NCBI GenBank assembly: GCA_037447655.1
Contig: JBBHKE010003160.1
Location: 188,001 to 252,000, forward strand
Direction of reading: 5' to 3'
Length of the DNA stretch: 64,000 nt
Origin: Zygnema cylindricum
Taxonomy: Eukaryota; Streptophyta; Zygnematophyceae; Zygnematales; Zygnemataceae
Positions within the stretch are counted from its first letter, which is position 1. Each line of letters starts with the position of its first letter. A program made the translations under genes and the position numbers. Under the pieces are notes generated by a model. It was not told where the DNA came from. It saw only the letters and a program-made list of their open reading frames with translations, and did not search any database. This document shows positions 9,803-19,767 of this stretch, in pieces.

Positions 9803-10618
9803 ACTTTAACCAGAACTGCCCTAGCCACAACTAGATGCGCTAGAGATTGCACCCCTGGAAAGAGTTGAGCATCTTCAGATGGAAAATCACTAACGACGTC
9901 TGTCACCATCTGACCACCACATTGGACTCCTGGAAACGATATTCAAAGACCTCCAAAACCAGTTCGATGAGCTGCATGACAACCACCAGCAACTTCATCA
10001 GCGTTCGATTCACTTCATCAAGAGTTTCGAAGTATTGACGCGAGACGTACGAAATACTTCAACAACTCTAGTTTCCCTAGTAAGTAGCATTCATCGGGAA
10101 TCTAAATCTCAAGTGGGAGGCACTCTAAGATGGTTACAGAGGACGTGGGGCGTTGAAGGTAGAGTAGAGCAGCTGCAGTGGTTGGTATGTTAGAATAGCG
10201 CAGCTCCAATGACAGATTTAGCGCAGCACGCAACAGAACGTGGGGCGTTGAAGGTAGAGTATAGCAGCTGCTGTGGTTGCGATGTTAGAACAACGCAGCT
10301 GCAATGAGAGATTAGCGCAGCACGCAATAGGATATAGATTAAAGTGTATTTTTCTATAACCTAGTATGGATAAGAAACACCTGGCCGTGGAAGTCCACGT
10401 GTGCATGGCTGTAGAGTCGTACCACTAAGCACTCTAGTGGCTTACTAGTCTAAATAGTTGATTAGACCTAGTCAAGAGAGAATTTTGATGGAAGTGGACT
10501 TCTGCCAGCGAGCACTTGTCTTGCCGCATTGTGTTGGGGCATTAATATCATTTATTTGAAAGATATCACGGGCTGCATCCATACTAATTCCATTTGGGTT
10601 ACAAATTGTGGGTAGATG
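9803..10618. other. Inter-element segment with open reading frame fragment and tandem duplication
   Basis: This lies between two family-1 LTRs in opposite orientation. It contains a 99-codon open stretch without Met (9894-10193, plus) with helical, coiled-coil-like character (ETIFKDLQNQFDELHDN). It also holds a 95-bp tandem duplication at 10143-10331. Nothing else is recognised. It may be the remnant of another retroelement gag. Confidence 0.4.
10143..10331. repeat. 95-bp tandem duplication
   Basis: ACGTGGGGCGTTGAAGGTAG starts at 10143 and again at 10238; the two units continue in parallel with several substitutions. Both units contain GCAGC/GCGCAGC motifs similar to those at the ends of family-2 LTRs. 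Confidence 0.75.
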
Positions 10619-10847
10619 TGTAGAAACTAATGGTTTTAAAGTATTTTCTAGGTCTGAATAGAAATAAAGAAGTCGAGGCAGTCTACCTCTAACTTCTCTC
10701 TCCTACTCTCAAACTTGTCGCAGTCACTCAAAAATTGGAGAGGAAGCTAGAGCCATAGCTACCTAGGCTATCCTGAGGTTTACGTGAAATTTATACTAGT
10801 TAAGGGATTATTTACTAAAAGGTATATGCCAGCCACAGGATTTGATC

Positions 10848-10912
10848 TTGGTACCTACCGGTCGACGTAAAGGAATAGCTGGTAGCCTTAGCCATTAAGT
10901 CTAGCAGTAGTG
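10848..10912 (-). other. tRNA-like segment (A box/B box) antisense in LTR
   Basis: On the minus strand the order is TTAATGGCTAAGGCTACC (A-box-like), a variable stretch, then GGTAGGTACC and AGATCAAATCC (B-box-like). It corresponds to the tRNA-like block in the other family-1 LTRs. The acceptor stem is not convincingly paired, so I do not call a functional tRNA. Confidence 0.45.
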
Positions 10913-11204
10913 TTACGTATTATATAGTACGATATTTACTTAAACATTAATACGTAGGTTAAATCATTAAACTGTAACTGTGTACGGTATTCATAGATCC
11001 GATAATGTATAAGTACGGAATACGGTACATGCACGAAATCAATACCGCGCATTTTGTTGAAAAGAGGTAATTAATAGTTCACTTCACTATTTTAGTTTTG
11101 TTTTAAAGAAAGAGAGTAAGGATCAAAGGCGCGCCATAGTTGCCGCCATATTTAGAAAGTGGCAGTTTTTGCAGTTAAGGGTATTTTGGCTAAAATGATG
11201 CCTA

Positions 11205-11272
11205 GGTCTAGATTTGAACCTGTGACCTCTAGATTCTTTATAGCCTAACGCCTTAACCATTAAGGCGTGACG
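11205..11272 (-). other. Second tRNA-like segment antisense in LTR
   Basis: The minus strand reads CCTTAATGGTTAAGGCGTTA (close to the A box of class II tRNAs such as Ser/Leu), followed about 40 bases later by CACAGGTTCAAATC (B box/T-loop). Class II tRNA or tRNA-derived SINE ancestry is plausible. No intact cloverleaf is claimed. Confidence 0.5.
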
Positions 11273-12375
11273 AAACGATACACGTGACGGGTTTCATAAA
11301 TATATAAATACTAACGAAACAGCTAATTAACAGCAGACTAACCAAAAGGAGCAATTTCTGCATGTACGCGAATCTGAACCGTGTAAAATATGTTTTGATC
11401 GGACGGCCGGCATTATAGCCGCCACGCGAAGTGAGCTTTTTGGCGGCATACGGATATAGCGTCACGCGGTGCCACGTGGCGCCACATTATTTGATACCGG
11501 AGAAGATGGGAGGAGGAACCATGGCTTCCGATATGACAGGTCTCACCTTGTAGACCTTGTTGTACAATGGTTGTACAATAAGTACATCGCCCATTGTACC
11601 TTCTTGTACTTTATAGTGTTCCTATTGGACTAGGGTTTAATAGTAGGTAGTCGTGAGTAGGCAGACCGAGACTTAGTAATATTTAGGTACCTCTCTCTCT
11701 AAGAGAGCTTGTAACTATAAAGGTCATCTTTGACCAGCCATAACTTACTGCTCGGGTGAGCAAATTCAGTGATTCTTTTTGCGTTTGACTCAGGGGAGTC
11801 TTGTCCTCACAAGGGTGAGAGTGGTCAGATATTTGTGTGCCTGGGCGGCGCTTATTCAGCGGGAAAGTAGAAGGGGCAAATATTATCCTAGAGGCTTTAC
11901 ATAGGCTGCTCATTCTGTGGGTCAATGGAGACCACAGAATTTCAGGAACCATGGCTTCTGATTTGACAGGTGTCACCTTGTAGACCTTGTCGTACAATGG
12001 TCGTACAATAAGTACATCGCCCATTGTACCTCCTTCTACATTATAGTGTTCCTATTGGACTAGGGTTTTGAAGTAGGTAGTCGTGAGTAGGCAGACCGAG
12101 ATTTAGTAATATTTAGGTACCTCTCTCTCTAAGAGAGCTTGTAACTATAAAGGTCATCTTTGACCAACCATAACTTACTGCTCAGGGGAGTAAATTCATT
12201 GATTCTTTTTGCGTTTAACTCAAGGGAGTCTTGTCCTCACAACGTTGAGGGTGGTGAGAATATTTGTGTGCCTGGGCGGCGCTTATTCAGCGGGAAAGTA
12301 GAAGGGGCAAATATTATCCTAGAGGCTTTACATAGGCTGCTCATTCTGTGGGTAAATGGAGACCACATAATTTCG

Positions 12376-12390
12376 GGTTATGGGCCCACC
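12376..12390 (+). promoter_or_regulatory. Primer-binding site, half-tRNA-iMet type, containing gag AUG
   Basis: GGTTATGGGCCCACC directly follows the LTR. It is complementary to the GGGCCCATAACC anticodon arm of initiator tRNA-Met. The ATG at 12380-12382 opens the frame MGPPSGVPIFDESDFLYW, the N-terminus of gag. Confidence 0.8.
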
Positions 12391-13520
12391 CTCTGGGGTG
12401 CCCATATTTGATGAATCAGACTTTCTTTATTGGGAAATGATGATGGAGGGAGAACTATTTGAGAAGCATCTATGGGGGGCATAGTGTCTGGACAAATTTG
12501 ATGCCCACCTCTACCTGGGTTTGGAGGGACACGTTTTTCTGGCACCTCCGCCTTTACAGTATGTAGAACAGCTGTCACCATCACCGAGGATGAAGATGAG
12601 GAAAGAGAGGAGATTTTCATGGAAGGAGAAAAGGGAGGAGTTGCAACTCAAATGACACCATTGCCGAAGGCGATACCGGCAGCAGCACCACCAAAAACGG
12701 CGACAAGGGTTCAGACCGAAAGATCAGAGTATGAAAAGTGGAACTACAAAGACAAGGTTTCTAAGCTCTTAATTCTTATAAGTGTAGCAAAGGGCATTGC
12801 CATTCCCCTTATGCATGTCAAATCTTCAACTCAGATTTGGATATCACTAGTTAACAAATATAAGAGTGGATCATTGTAATAACAACTGTTGGCCGAAAAT
12901 AAGATTGCAGCTTATACTTATAAAGGAGGAAGTATGAATAATTATTGCAATGATTAAGGAGCATTATTTGGAGAGTTAGAGAGTGCAGGTAACTCATGGT
13001 CCAAGAGACAAAGAGTGAACACATTAATGATGAAACTACCTGAAGAGTATGAGAATATCACTAACCTATTGCAGGACATGGGAGATAGCAATTGGAATTG
13101 GGATGACACAGTGGGATTGATTTTAGTGAAAGAAAGCACCATTGAGCTTAGGTGAGGGAGTCCAAGTGTTCAAGCATTGTTTGCAAGAGCTGATTGGCGG
13201 AAGCGTGATGAGGAGAGAGGGAAAGATCCCTATCGAAACTTTGGTGGAAGAGGACAAGGAGGTGGGAGATTTGATAGACAGGGGAGAGGAACATCTCCAG
13301 GGGGATTATGTCACTTCTGCAACAAATCGGACACTATATGGCAGATTGTGTCAAACTTGTAGATCTTCGACTGAAAGATGGTCAAGGAACCTTAAGGGAT
13401 GGAGGAAAGAAAAAGGCTTTCTTGACTCAAGTTCATAATGAGGAAGTGGAAGGAAAAACTGAACCAGAATAGGAGCTTGAGGAGCTTTTTCTTAATCCAA
13501 AAACACTGAAAAGCATGTCG
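12380..13520 (+). pseudogene. Copia gag (UBN2-type) with CCHC box, frameshifted
   Basis: From the PBS ATG the frame runs MGPPSGVPIFDESDFLYWEMMM, then a TAG at about 12482. Fragments at 12619-12879 (STQIWISLVNKYKSG, the conserved gag helix), about 12960-13140 (RVNTLMMKLPEEYENI) and 13177-13362 (CHFCNKSDTIWQ, remnant CCHC with the His shifted) keep the order of the copia gag. The tryptophan codon corresponding to DLWMAL is intact here. The protein would form the retrotransposon particle. This copy carries several frame breaks. Confidence 0.7.
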
Positions 13521-13539
13521 ACATTCCACTGAGACAAAA

Positions 13540-14400
13540 GTGTGCTTTCGGAGGTAAGAAGGATCCACCCGAGGATGGGTGGATCATAGAATCAGGGGCT
13601 TCAATGCATATGTGCAAAGATAAGCGGTGGTTCACTAAACTGAGAAAGATCCCAACAGTTGAGATAGAGTACGGAGATGGTAGAGTAGAAACCACAAGTC
13701 TTGTTGAAACTTTTGACTTGAAGGTTCTAGTTGATGGAAAGGCCTCAATTCTATCACTCTCAGACGTTCTTTACATTCCACAGCTTAGCAAGAACCTAGT
13801 CTTAACTGCTGTCCTAGATGAAAAGGAGTTTGAAACAGGAACTAGGAAAGGAATCTTCACAGCAAGCTTGATAATGAGGTTTATTTCATAGATGAGTTGG
13901 GCAGTCAAGGAATGTTCATAATTGTTCTTTGCAATGAAAAGAGTGTTCTCTACTCGTTAGCAAGTGAGATGATGCTTTGGCATAAAAGGTTGGGGCATGT
14001 GCATCTAGATAGATTAAAAAAAATGAAGAAAAAGGGAATAGTGGAGGGTATTACTTTTGAGGATGATGAGACCTTTGATGATTGTAGTGGATGTGCCCAA
14101 GGGAAGATTCATAGACTTCCATTTCCAAAGGCAACCACATTTAGAGAGAGAAAGTATTAGATCTAGTTCACACTGATGTTTGGGGACCTGCTAGGTATGC
14201 TTCACATGGGGGGAAGAGATGGATGTTAACTATCACAGATGATTGGTCTAGATACACGAAGGTATACTTTCTCAGACATAAGTCAGAGGTATTAAGATGT
14301 TTCAAAGAGTATAAAGTATGGAGTGAAAAGCTACATGAAACCTCAATAAAAGAGATAAGAAGTGATAATGGGAAAGAATACGCCAAAACTTTTATGACTG
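13540..14400 (+). pseudogene. Copia protease, GAG-pre-integrase and partial integrase
   Basis: Protease: WIIESGASMHMCKDK at about 13580-13625 matches the copia W-I/L-I-DSGAS motif, but the catalytic Asp is Glu. VLYIPQLSKNLVLTAV follows. Pre-integrase (13897-14160): WHKRLGHVHLDRL and CSGCAQGKIHRLPFP give the HHCC zinc site. Integrase (14223-14385): TDDWSRYTKVYF and RSDNGKEY, with the second catalytic Asp present. The core then runs into foreign sequence at about 14385, so the catalytic Glu is absent. Frame breaks lie at 13892 and 14160. Confidence 0.75.
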
Positions 14401-14518
14401 GTCATTTTCAGCCATGCATTTTTTCAAACACGAGAAGATTTGAGACCATTTTATAGGAATTTCAAAACTACCTATCCTTTCCTCTACTGATACACCAGCA
14501 GAAAAAGCTACCAAAGAG

Positions 14519-15490
14519 TTGGCAATATCTACATGGAAACAAAAGGATGAGGATGCGCACGCTCGTCTAGTGATGTCACTTACTACCGAGCGCACTCGTC
14601 TTATTCGCGGCGCCTCCTCTTCCGCCGAGGCTTGGAGTCGTCTTCAAGCAGCTTACATTCAAACCAGATGGGCCGCTCGCCGAATTCAAAAACGAGCGTT
14701 TTTTAACTCCATGAAAAAGCCGTCGGAATCTATGCAGGATTGGATTAGCACCGTCGAATTGTCGGCCGGAAAATGCACCATGATAGGCGTGCATCTTTCC
14801 GACGAGGACCTCTCTTCAACCCTTTTGGGAGGACTCCCTGAAACCTTTTCCCATTTCATTTCCTCGTTTGACAATCTAGACCAATCCATTCCTTTTCACT
14901 CACTTTGTAGCAAACTTTTGCATGAAGAGACAAAACTTCTCTCTTTTTCTGCTCCAAATCTCTCTAATGCAAATGCCTTTATTGCCAAAAATCAGAAGAC
15001 TAACTCTAAGGGGGTGCAGCGTTTGTTTTGCGCCTACTGCAAAACAAAAGGACATTCCGTTGAAGACTGTCAAAAATTGGCGAGGCAGAAAGCAGCCGAG
15101 GCTTCCAATCCCCCTAAACTTGGAGGGAATGCCAAAGCTGCCCATGTCAACCCACCAGTTCTTCCCACCCCCCCACTCCCTCCACACATTTCTTTCCCTC
15201 CAAATTTTCCTTATCCTCACCATTATTCCCCTTCTCCATCCTTTCCACAATCTTCTAACGCCGCAGCGCACTATGCCTCTTCAAACCCCGTTAACCTCCA
15301 TTGGTCGACCGCTTTCTCCCCACATTTTCACTCTAATTTTCCCACTCCAGTAGCTTCCCCTTTTGTCCTCCCTCCCTCACCAGAATTTGGATATGGCAAT
15401 GTTGCCCATCATATCCCAAATTATGTCACTCCGGATACTCAATTTCCACAAGGGTATGCTTTTCTATCTCAAACCTCGTCGATTGGCTAA
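14519..15490 (+). pseudogene. Copia gag with CCHC knuckle (second lineage)
   Basis: A 323-codon frame. SSAEAWSRLQAAYIQTRW, the SMKKPSESMQDWISTVE region and LLGGLPETFSHFISSFD form the copia-type gag capsid domain (about residues 30-140). CAYCKTKGHSVEDC at about residues 169-182 is a CCHC nucleocapsid knuckle. The rest is a proline/serine-rich linker (about 205-310) leading into the protease; its frame stops with TAA at 15488-15490. Upstream of the first Met the same frame stays open to 14444, so the true N-terminus is missing. It would be capable of making most of Gag if transcribed. Confidence 0.75.
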
Positions 15491-16577
15491 TAGATAGTGG
15501 TGCAAGTCACCACCTTTCACCACGATCTGATTGGTTCACTCACCTTTCTTCTCTATCATCTCCTATGCAGATTCGTTTAGGCGACGACCGCATTCTGTTG
15601 GCTACTCATTCTGGCAACGTCAACGTCCCTAATGTGTCTATTCACATTCAGAACGTACTCTTTGTTCCTAGTCTAGCTAGGAATTTATTTTCTGTGAAAG
15701 TCGCCACTTCTGACGGCTTAAAAGCTGAATTTAATAATGATAGAGTAACTTTTTATGATAGAAAAGACAACAATACTGTAGGTTTTGGAGTAGCAAGAGA
15801 TTCTATGTACGTCCTACAATCGTATAGTACGCCAAAGATATTTGCTTTAAGTGTTAGCGTCGAAAGTTTTCCACTTTGGCATTTAAGATATGGGCATTTA
15901 AATAGCGAAAGTTTGAGTACTTTGCCAAATCTTGTAACTGGACTAAATTCATTTTCTAACAAATCTTTGGATTTTTGTCACGGTTGCGTGCAAGGAAAAA
16001 TGCCGCGTCACTCATTTCCCACTAGCACTACGGTCATCACTGACCACTTGCACTTGTACACACTGACGTGTGTGGTCCCATGCGCACTCGTAGCTACAGT
16101 GGATCTTTGTATTTTGTCACTTTCATTGACCACGCCACTTGTTTTTCACACGTGTATCCAACTTGTCATAAATCTGACACTTTTGCCCGATTTCAAGAAT
16201 TTAAGACGTTGGCAGAAAATTTTCACAACAAACGAATCAAGGTCTTGCGCAGTGATAACGGTGGCGAATTTTTGTCCAACCAGTTTTCTGAATTTCTCAT
16301 GCAACATGGAATCTCACGTCATTTAACGGCGCCTCGGACGCCACAACAAAACGACATTGCAAAAAAGTACAATCGAACATTACATGACATGTCACGCTCT
16401 ATGCTGTATTTTGCAAATTTGCCTTATGAATTTTGGGCAGAGGTTGTCGTTTGCGCAAATTACTTATGCAATCTTTGTCCCACCAACGCTTTACCAAAAT
16501 CTACTCCAATGGAAGCATGGTCCTTTGTCAAACCAGATATACGCCACCTTAAAATCTTTGGTTGTGAAGCGTGGTAG
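15470..16577 (+). pseudogene. Copia protease, GAG-pre-integrase and integrase (second lineage)
   Basis: A frame around 15480-15565 encodes WLIDSGASHHLSPRSDW, an intact D-S-G-A-S copia protease site. 15565-16030 continues the protease (VLFVPSLARNLFSV) and the pre-integrase HHCC motif (WHLRYGHLNSESL and CHGCVQGKMPRHSFP). After a frameshift near 16030, 16068-16577 encodes the integrase core: FVTFIDHATCFSHVY, LRSDNGGEFLSNQF (Asp) and TPQQNDIAKKYNRTLHDM, where the catalytic Glu is replaced (IAKK for VAER). The last motif HLKIFGCEAW runs into a TAG at about 16575. DD35E integrases join cDNA ends to target DNA; this one has lost its Glu. Confidence 0.75.
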
Positions 16578-17270
16578 AAAGACCTCCTCCAATCGGACGG
16601 CAAATTGGGCGCTCGCGCATTGCGTGGCATTTTTCTTGGGTACGCTCCAAATTCCAAAGCGTACCGCATCTGGAGCTCGTCTCAGCATCGTGTCATCACC
16701 ACCAGAGAAGTAATTTTCAACGAAACGCCACTTCTCCAAACCTTGTCTCGTATGCCCTTCCCTTCCCCTCTTCCCCCATTATCTGACTTTCCTTCCCTCA
16801 ACCTCTATGACCCTCTTCCCCCAAACCTTCCCCTTGAATCTCTTCAGCCATCTAAATTCACCTACCTTACACCTTCCCACCCTTCTCCTCTTAAACCTCC
16901 CATTTTTTCCCCCTCATCATCTTCAAGTCTCCCTCCTCCTCCATCTTCTCCTACCCCCCTTTTTTCCCGGCTGCTCCCATCACTCCTGCCAGCCACTCAG
17001 CTGCCCTTCCTCTTCATCCTGTCACAAATTCTGAAGATAATTCATCCTCTCCCCCTCTTTTCCAAGATGATCCTCTTTTTGACAATCTTTCTCCCACAAT
17101 TTTTTCCCACTCACCTCTTCTTGGGTCTTTTGCTCCTCTAAAGCCTTCACTTCCCGATCGTGAGCCTTCCCCTCTTCCTTACCCCTCTCCTTTACCTCGC
17201 CGAAACCCCGGAGGCTCTAGAGTTCCCCCCTCTCGTCTTATTACTTCCATAGGCCACGCCTCTCTAGCTT
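16578..17270 (+). pseudogene. Integrase C-terminal region and P/S-rich linker
   Basis: The frame 16605-16730 encodes GARALRGIFLGYAPNSKAYR and HRVITTREVIFNE, the copia GKF/GYSPxxKGYR-like integrase C-terminal motif. After that comes a long proline/serine/leucine-rich stretch of low complexity up to the reverse transcriptase. The linker is common between integrase and RT in plant copia elements. Confidence 0.65.
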
Positions 17271-17282
17271 ACGCTTACTCGG

Positions 17283-18140
17283 ATGGGGCCTCTGCCTCTC
17301 TTATTTCAGCCCCCCTCTCTCAAGGCTGCCCTAAAACGACCTGATGCCTCCCTTTGGAAAACTGCCCCTGATGCAGAATTCAATGCCTTACTTTCCAACA
17401 AAACATGGAATCTTGTTCCTATTCCCCCTGAAAGAAAGGCAATCGGTTCGAAATGGGTCTTCTGTGTAAAACAAAAAGCGGATGGATCTGTGGACGAATA
17501 CAAAGCTCGCTTGGTGGCGAAGGGCTTTTCCCAAATCGAAGGTATAGATTTCACTGAAATCTTTGCTTCTGTTGCCCGGTTTACATCTATCCGCACTTTA
17601 CTTGCTTTAGCTGCTGAACATGATTTCCATGTTCATCAGATAGATGTTAACAATGCCTTATTAAATGGGATCTTGTCCAAGGACATTTATATGCATCAGC
17701 CTGAAGGATATATTTCCCCTGGATCTGAACATCTGGTTTGCCATCTCATTAAAACAATCTATGGTTTAAAGCAATCCCCCCGTGTTTGGAACCATACCAT
17801 AGATTCCATTATGCGGAAAGAGGGATTTACCCGAATTGATGCCGATTTTAGCATTTACTCTCGTGGCTCTGGCACCTCATTGATCATTGTTGCCATCTTT
17901 GTTGACGATCCCCTTCTTGTTGGTCCTTCCCTCTCTGAAAAATCCAATGTCAAATCTCTCCTTTAGACCCATTTTGACATGGCCGATCTAGGTGAGCTCA
18001 CTTATTATTTGGGCATACAAGTTTCTCGTAATCGCTCGACTCGCACCCTCTCTCTCTCTCTCAGGAGACCTTTATCTTTGATCTTTTGGAACGCTTTGGC
18101 ATGGCAGAGTGCTCCTCCCTTTCCACTCCTTTAGATCCAT
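17283..18140 (+). pseudogene. Copia reverse transcriptase (second lineage), truncated
   Basis: The 227-codon frame covers the RT fingers and palm: KWVFCVKQKADGSVDEYKAR, LVAKGFSQIEGIDFTEIF, the first catalytic Asp in HQIDVNNALLNG (usual DVKTAFLHG), YGLKQSPRVWN and FVDDPLLVGPS in place of YVDDLLI. A TAG at 17964-17966 is followed in the next bases by the thumb motif MADLGELTYYLGIQVS. Homology ends near 18140, so RNase H is missing. RT copies the element RNA into cDNA in the particle. The DD pair is kept but the Leu-to-Pro change next to it may be damaging. Confidence 0.8.
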
Positions 18141-18362
18141 TTTATTTATATGTGGCTGCCGCAGTTTGTTACAGTAAACCTGCGCCGGCCGTGTGAATTG
18201 TTTTTTTTTTATGACTGTCGACGTTCGCAAGCGCGACAGTTTTTCAATCGCCGTTACAATATTTCGCCAGTCAAAGTTGTTCGACGGATTGACCGTCAAA
18301 TCTAAAATCAAAGGTAGGTAGATTGTACGAAGCTGTACTTCAAATGTACAATTACTAACAAC

Positions 18363-18855
18363 TACACCGTGAATCGCTATTAGCGTACATGACGCTAATT
18401 GGGTTACCCTTTTTTTTGGGGCAAATTCTCAAATAGAATAAAGTACGCTAAATGTTTTTGCACGTTATTTGAGTTACCTCGCTCAATACGGTTCATAACT
18501 GTAATTTAGTGTCCTTTTAAATAGTGTGGTGTACGGACTGCCAGATATGTAATATTTCGTACCTTTTTAAATTTAAAAGTACAGAAAGTATAATAATATA
18601 TAATTGCGTAAATATTTTCCGGCATACGCAGATGTCATAAAAACGCGACGGCGTACAATTTGAACAATTTCGTACATTTACATGTTTTAGTGTGGACATG
18701 TTATGTGCCCAAAATTTTTACTAAGCAGTTTACAAATTAGAGTACATGATAAATTAGTATCATGGTGTACCCTAAAAAATACAATTTAACGTAAAGTACG
18801 CTGATTGTTTCATTACGCTATATTTTTTATTACGCTAATAGCGATTCACAGTGTA
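18363..18855. mobile_element. MITE family A, copy 1
   Basis: 493 bp with near-perfect terminal inverted repeats of about 25 bp, beginning TACACCGTGAATCGCTATTA and ending in its complement with GATTCACAGTGTA. There is no coding capacity. A second full-length copy of the same length lies inverted at 27422-27914. The outermost TA may be the target duplication (Tc1/mariner-like), but this is not proven. Confidence 0.8.
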
Positions 18856-19045
18856 CCTGCGCGCAGCAAAAATCGTCTCTGCGATTAGCAATTCCCTATT
18901 TTTTTTGCCACTTAAAACATTTCCTCTCCGTACACGCTTGTCGGATTTGGGATCTGACGGATGCGATTGAAAGCCAAGATTCTCAACTTCCGATTGGCTG
19001 TCTCCATGTGAAAATCGGACAGTGTGTACAAAGAAAAGATGTTTT

Positions 19046-19767
19046 TAGGGTGGCGTTCCATCAGGAAATTCTGTAAACGTACGGCCAACATTATAGAATG
19101 CTACATTTTGATCAGTGTACTATCGCGCAGAGTCTGTAATCCACGCGTACAAAAAGAGTGGTTCCAGGTAACTTAATATCTGATACTGAAAATCTACAAA
19201 AATATATCGCGCCAACCAACTTTAACTTGAAACCATTATTTGCGTGCCATGTACTTGCGTACCTTGTGATCGTACGACAGCAGTTCCATACGCCTTGCCT
19301 TCGACAGCAGCTCATCGTTTAGGGTTTCAGTTTTCTGGAATTGCGTTGCCAGAAATGGTGTGACGGATGAGCGTGGGCACAAATAGTGTGACGCGTGGGT
19401 TGTATCTAAAATAGTGTGATGTAAGTTTGTTACGACATAACTTTTGCGATTTTGTTGGATTTATTAGCGCACATACAATTTCCGTAATTTTTTTGTTTCT
19501 GTTGCTCACATACTGACACGTATGCGTATTGTCCAACGTGTCGCGGCCTAAACGAGGTACATCACCATTTTCAGAAACTTAGGAAGCGAATGCTTCGCGA
19601 AAAAATATCCAACGGTCATTCTTTCCTCCCAGACCTTTGGAGAATATTGGCAAGATTCTCTGTAAAAATGTTCGCTTATAAAAACAAAATAAGAGGTACG
19701 GCTTGGTACGGAGATGCCCCGATTTCTGTAAAGAACCTCACTTTTAGTCTGATGGAACGCCACCCTA
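19046..19767. mobile_element. MITE family D, copy 1
   Basis: About 720 bp with terminal inverted repeats TAGGGTGGCGTTCCATCA and TGATGGAACGCCACCCTA. A related element (D2) sits at 29168-30011. The flank TA/TAA is compatible with a Tc1/mariner or Harbinger-type target site. Internal sequence has short inverted segments, including AATATTGGCAAGATTCTC, which has a counterpart in D2. No transposase is seen. Confidence 0.75.

Larger units (their letters stand above)
10619..12375 (+). repeat. Family-1 LTR with internal 430-bp duplication
   Basis: It begins TGTAGAAACTAATGG at 10619 and ends just before the PBS at 12375, with the terminal CA changed to CG. At 1757 bp it is about 700 bp longer than other family-1 LTRs. 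A tandem duplication accounts for 430 bp: AACCATGGCTTC occurs at 11517 and 11947, and the following 425 bases are nearly repeated. Two tRNA-like antisense segments (10848-10912, 11205-11272) lie in the first half. Confidence 0.8.
10619..14400 (+). mobile_element. Family-1 Ty1/copia element, 3' part lost to insertion
   Basis: On the plus strand: LTR (10619-12375), PBS (12376-12390), gag, CCHC box, protease, GAG-pre-integrase and integrase up to about 14385. There an unrelated copia replaces the rest. Many frameshifts and stops are present. Reverse transcriptase and the 3' LTR of this element are not seen downstream. Confidence 0.8.
14400..18140 (+). mobile_element. Second, unrelated Ty1/copia element lacking both LTRs
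   Basis: Gag-protease-integrase-reverse transcriptase in copia order, but with sequence clearly different from family 1 (gag with long P/S-rich tail, protease DSGASHHL). No LTR or PBS is visible on either side, and coding homology ends at about 18140 inside the region between RT and RNase H. It interrupts the integrase of the family-1 element. It is the best-preserved gag in the window. Confidence 0.8.

Noticed and set aside
11205-11272. Functional tRNA gene
   Set aside because: A and B boxes are present but the acceptor stem does not pair convincingly and the segment is embedded in LTRs; kept only as tRNA-like.
14398-14415. CATTTTCAGCCATG at the junction of the two copias also appears at 3602-3615 (family-2 LTR edge)
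   Set aside because: A 14-base match with no further similarity on either side. It could be chance, and there is no mechanism to support a shared insertion site.
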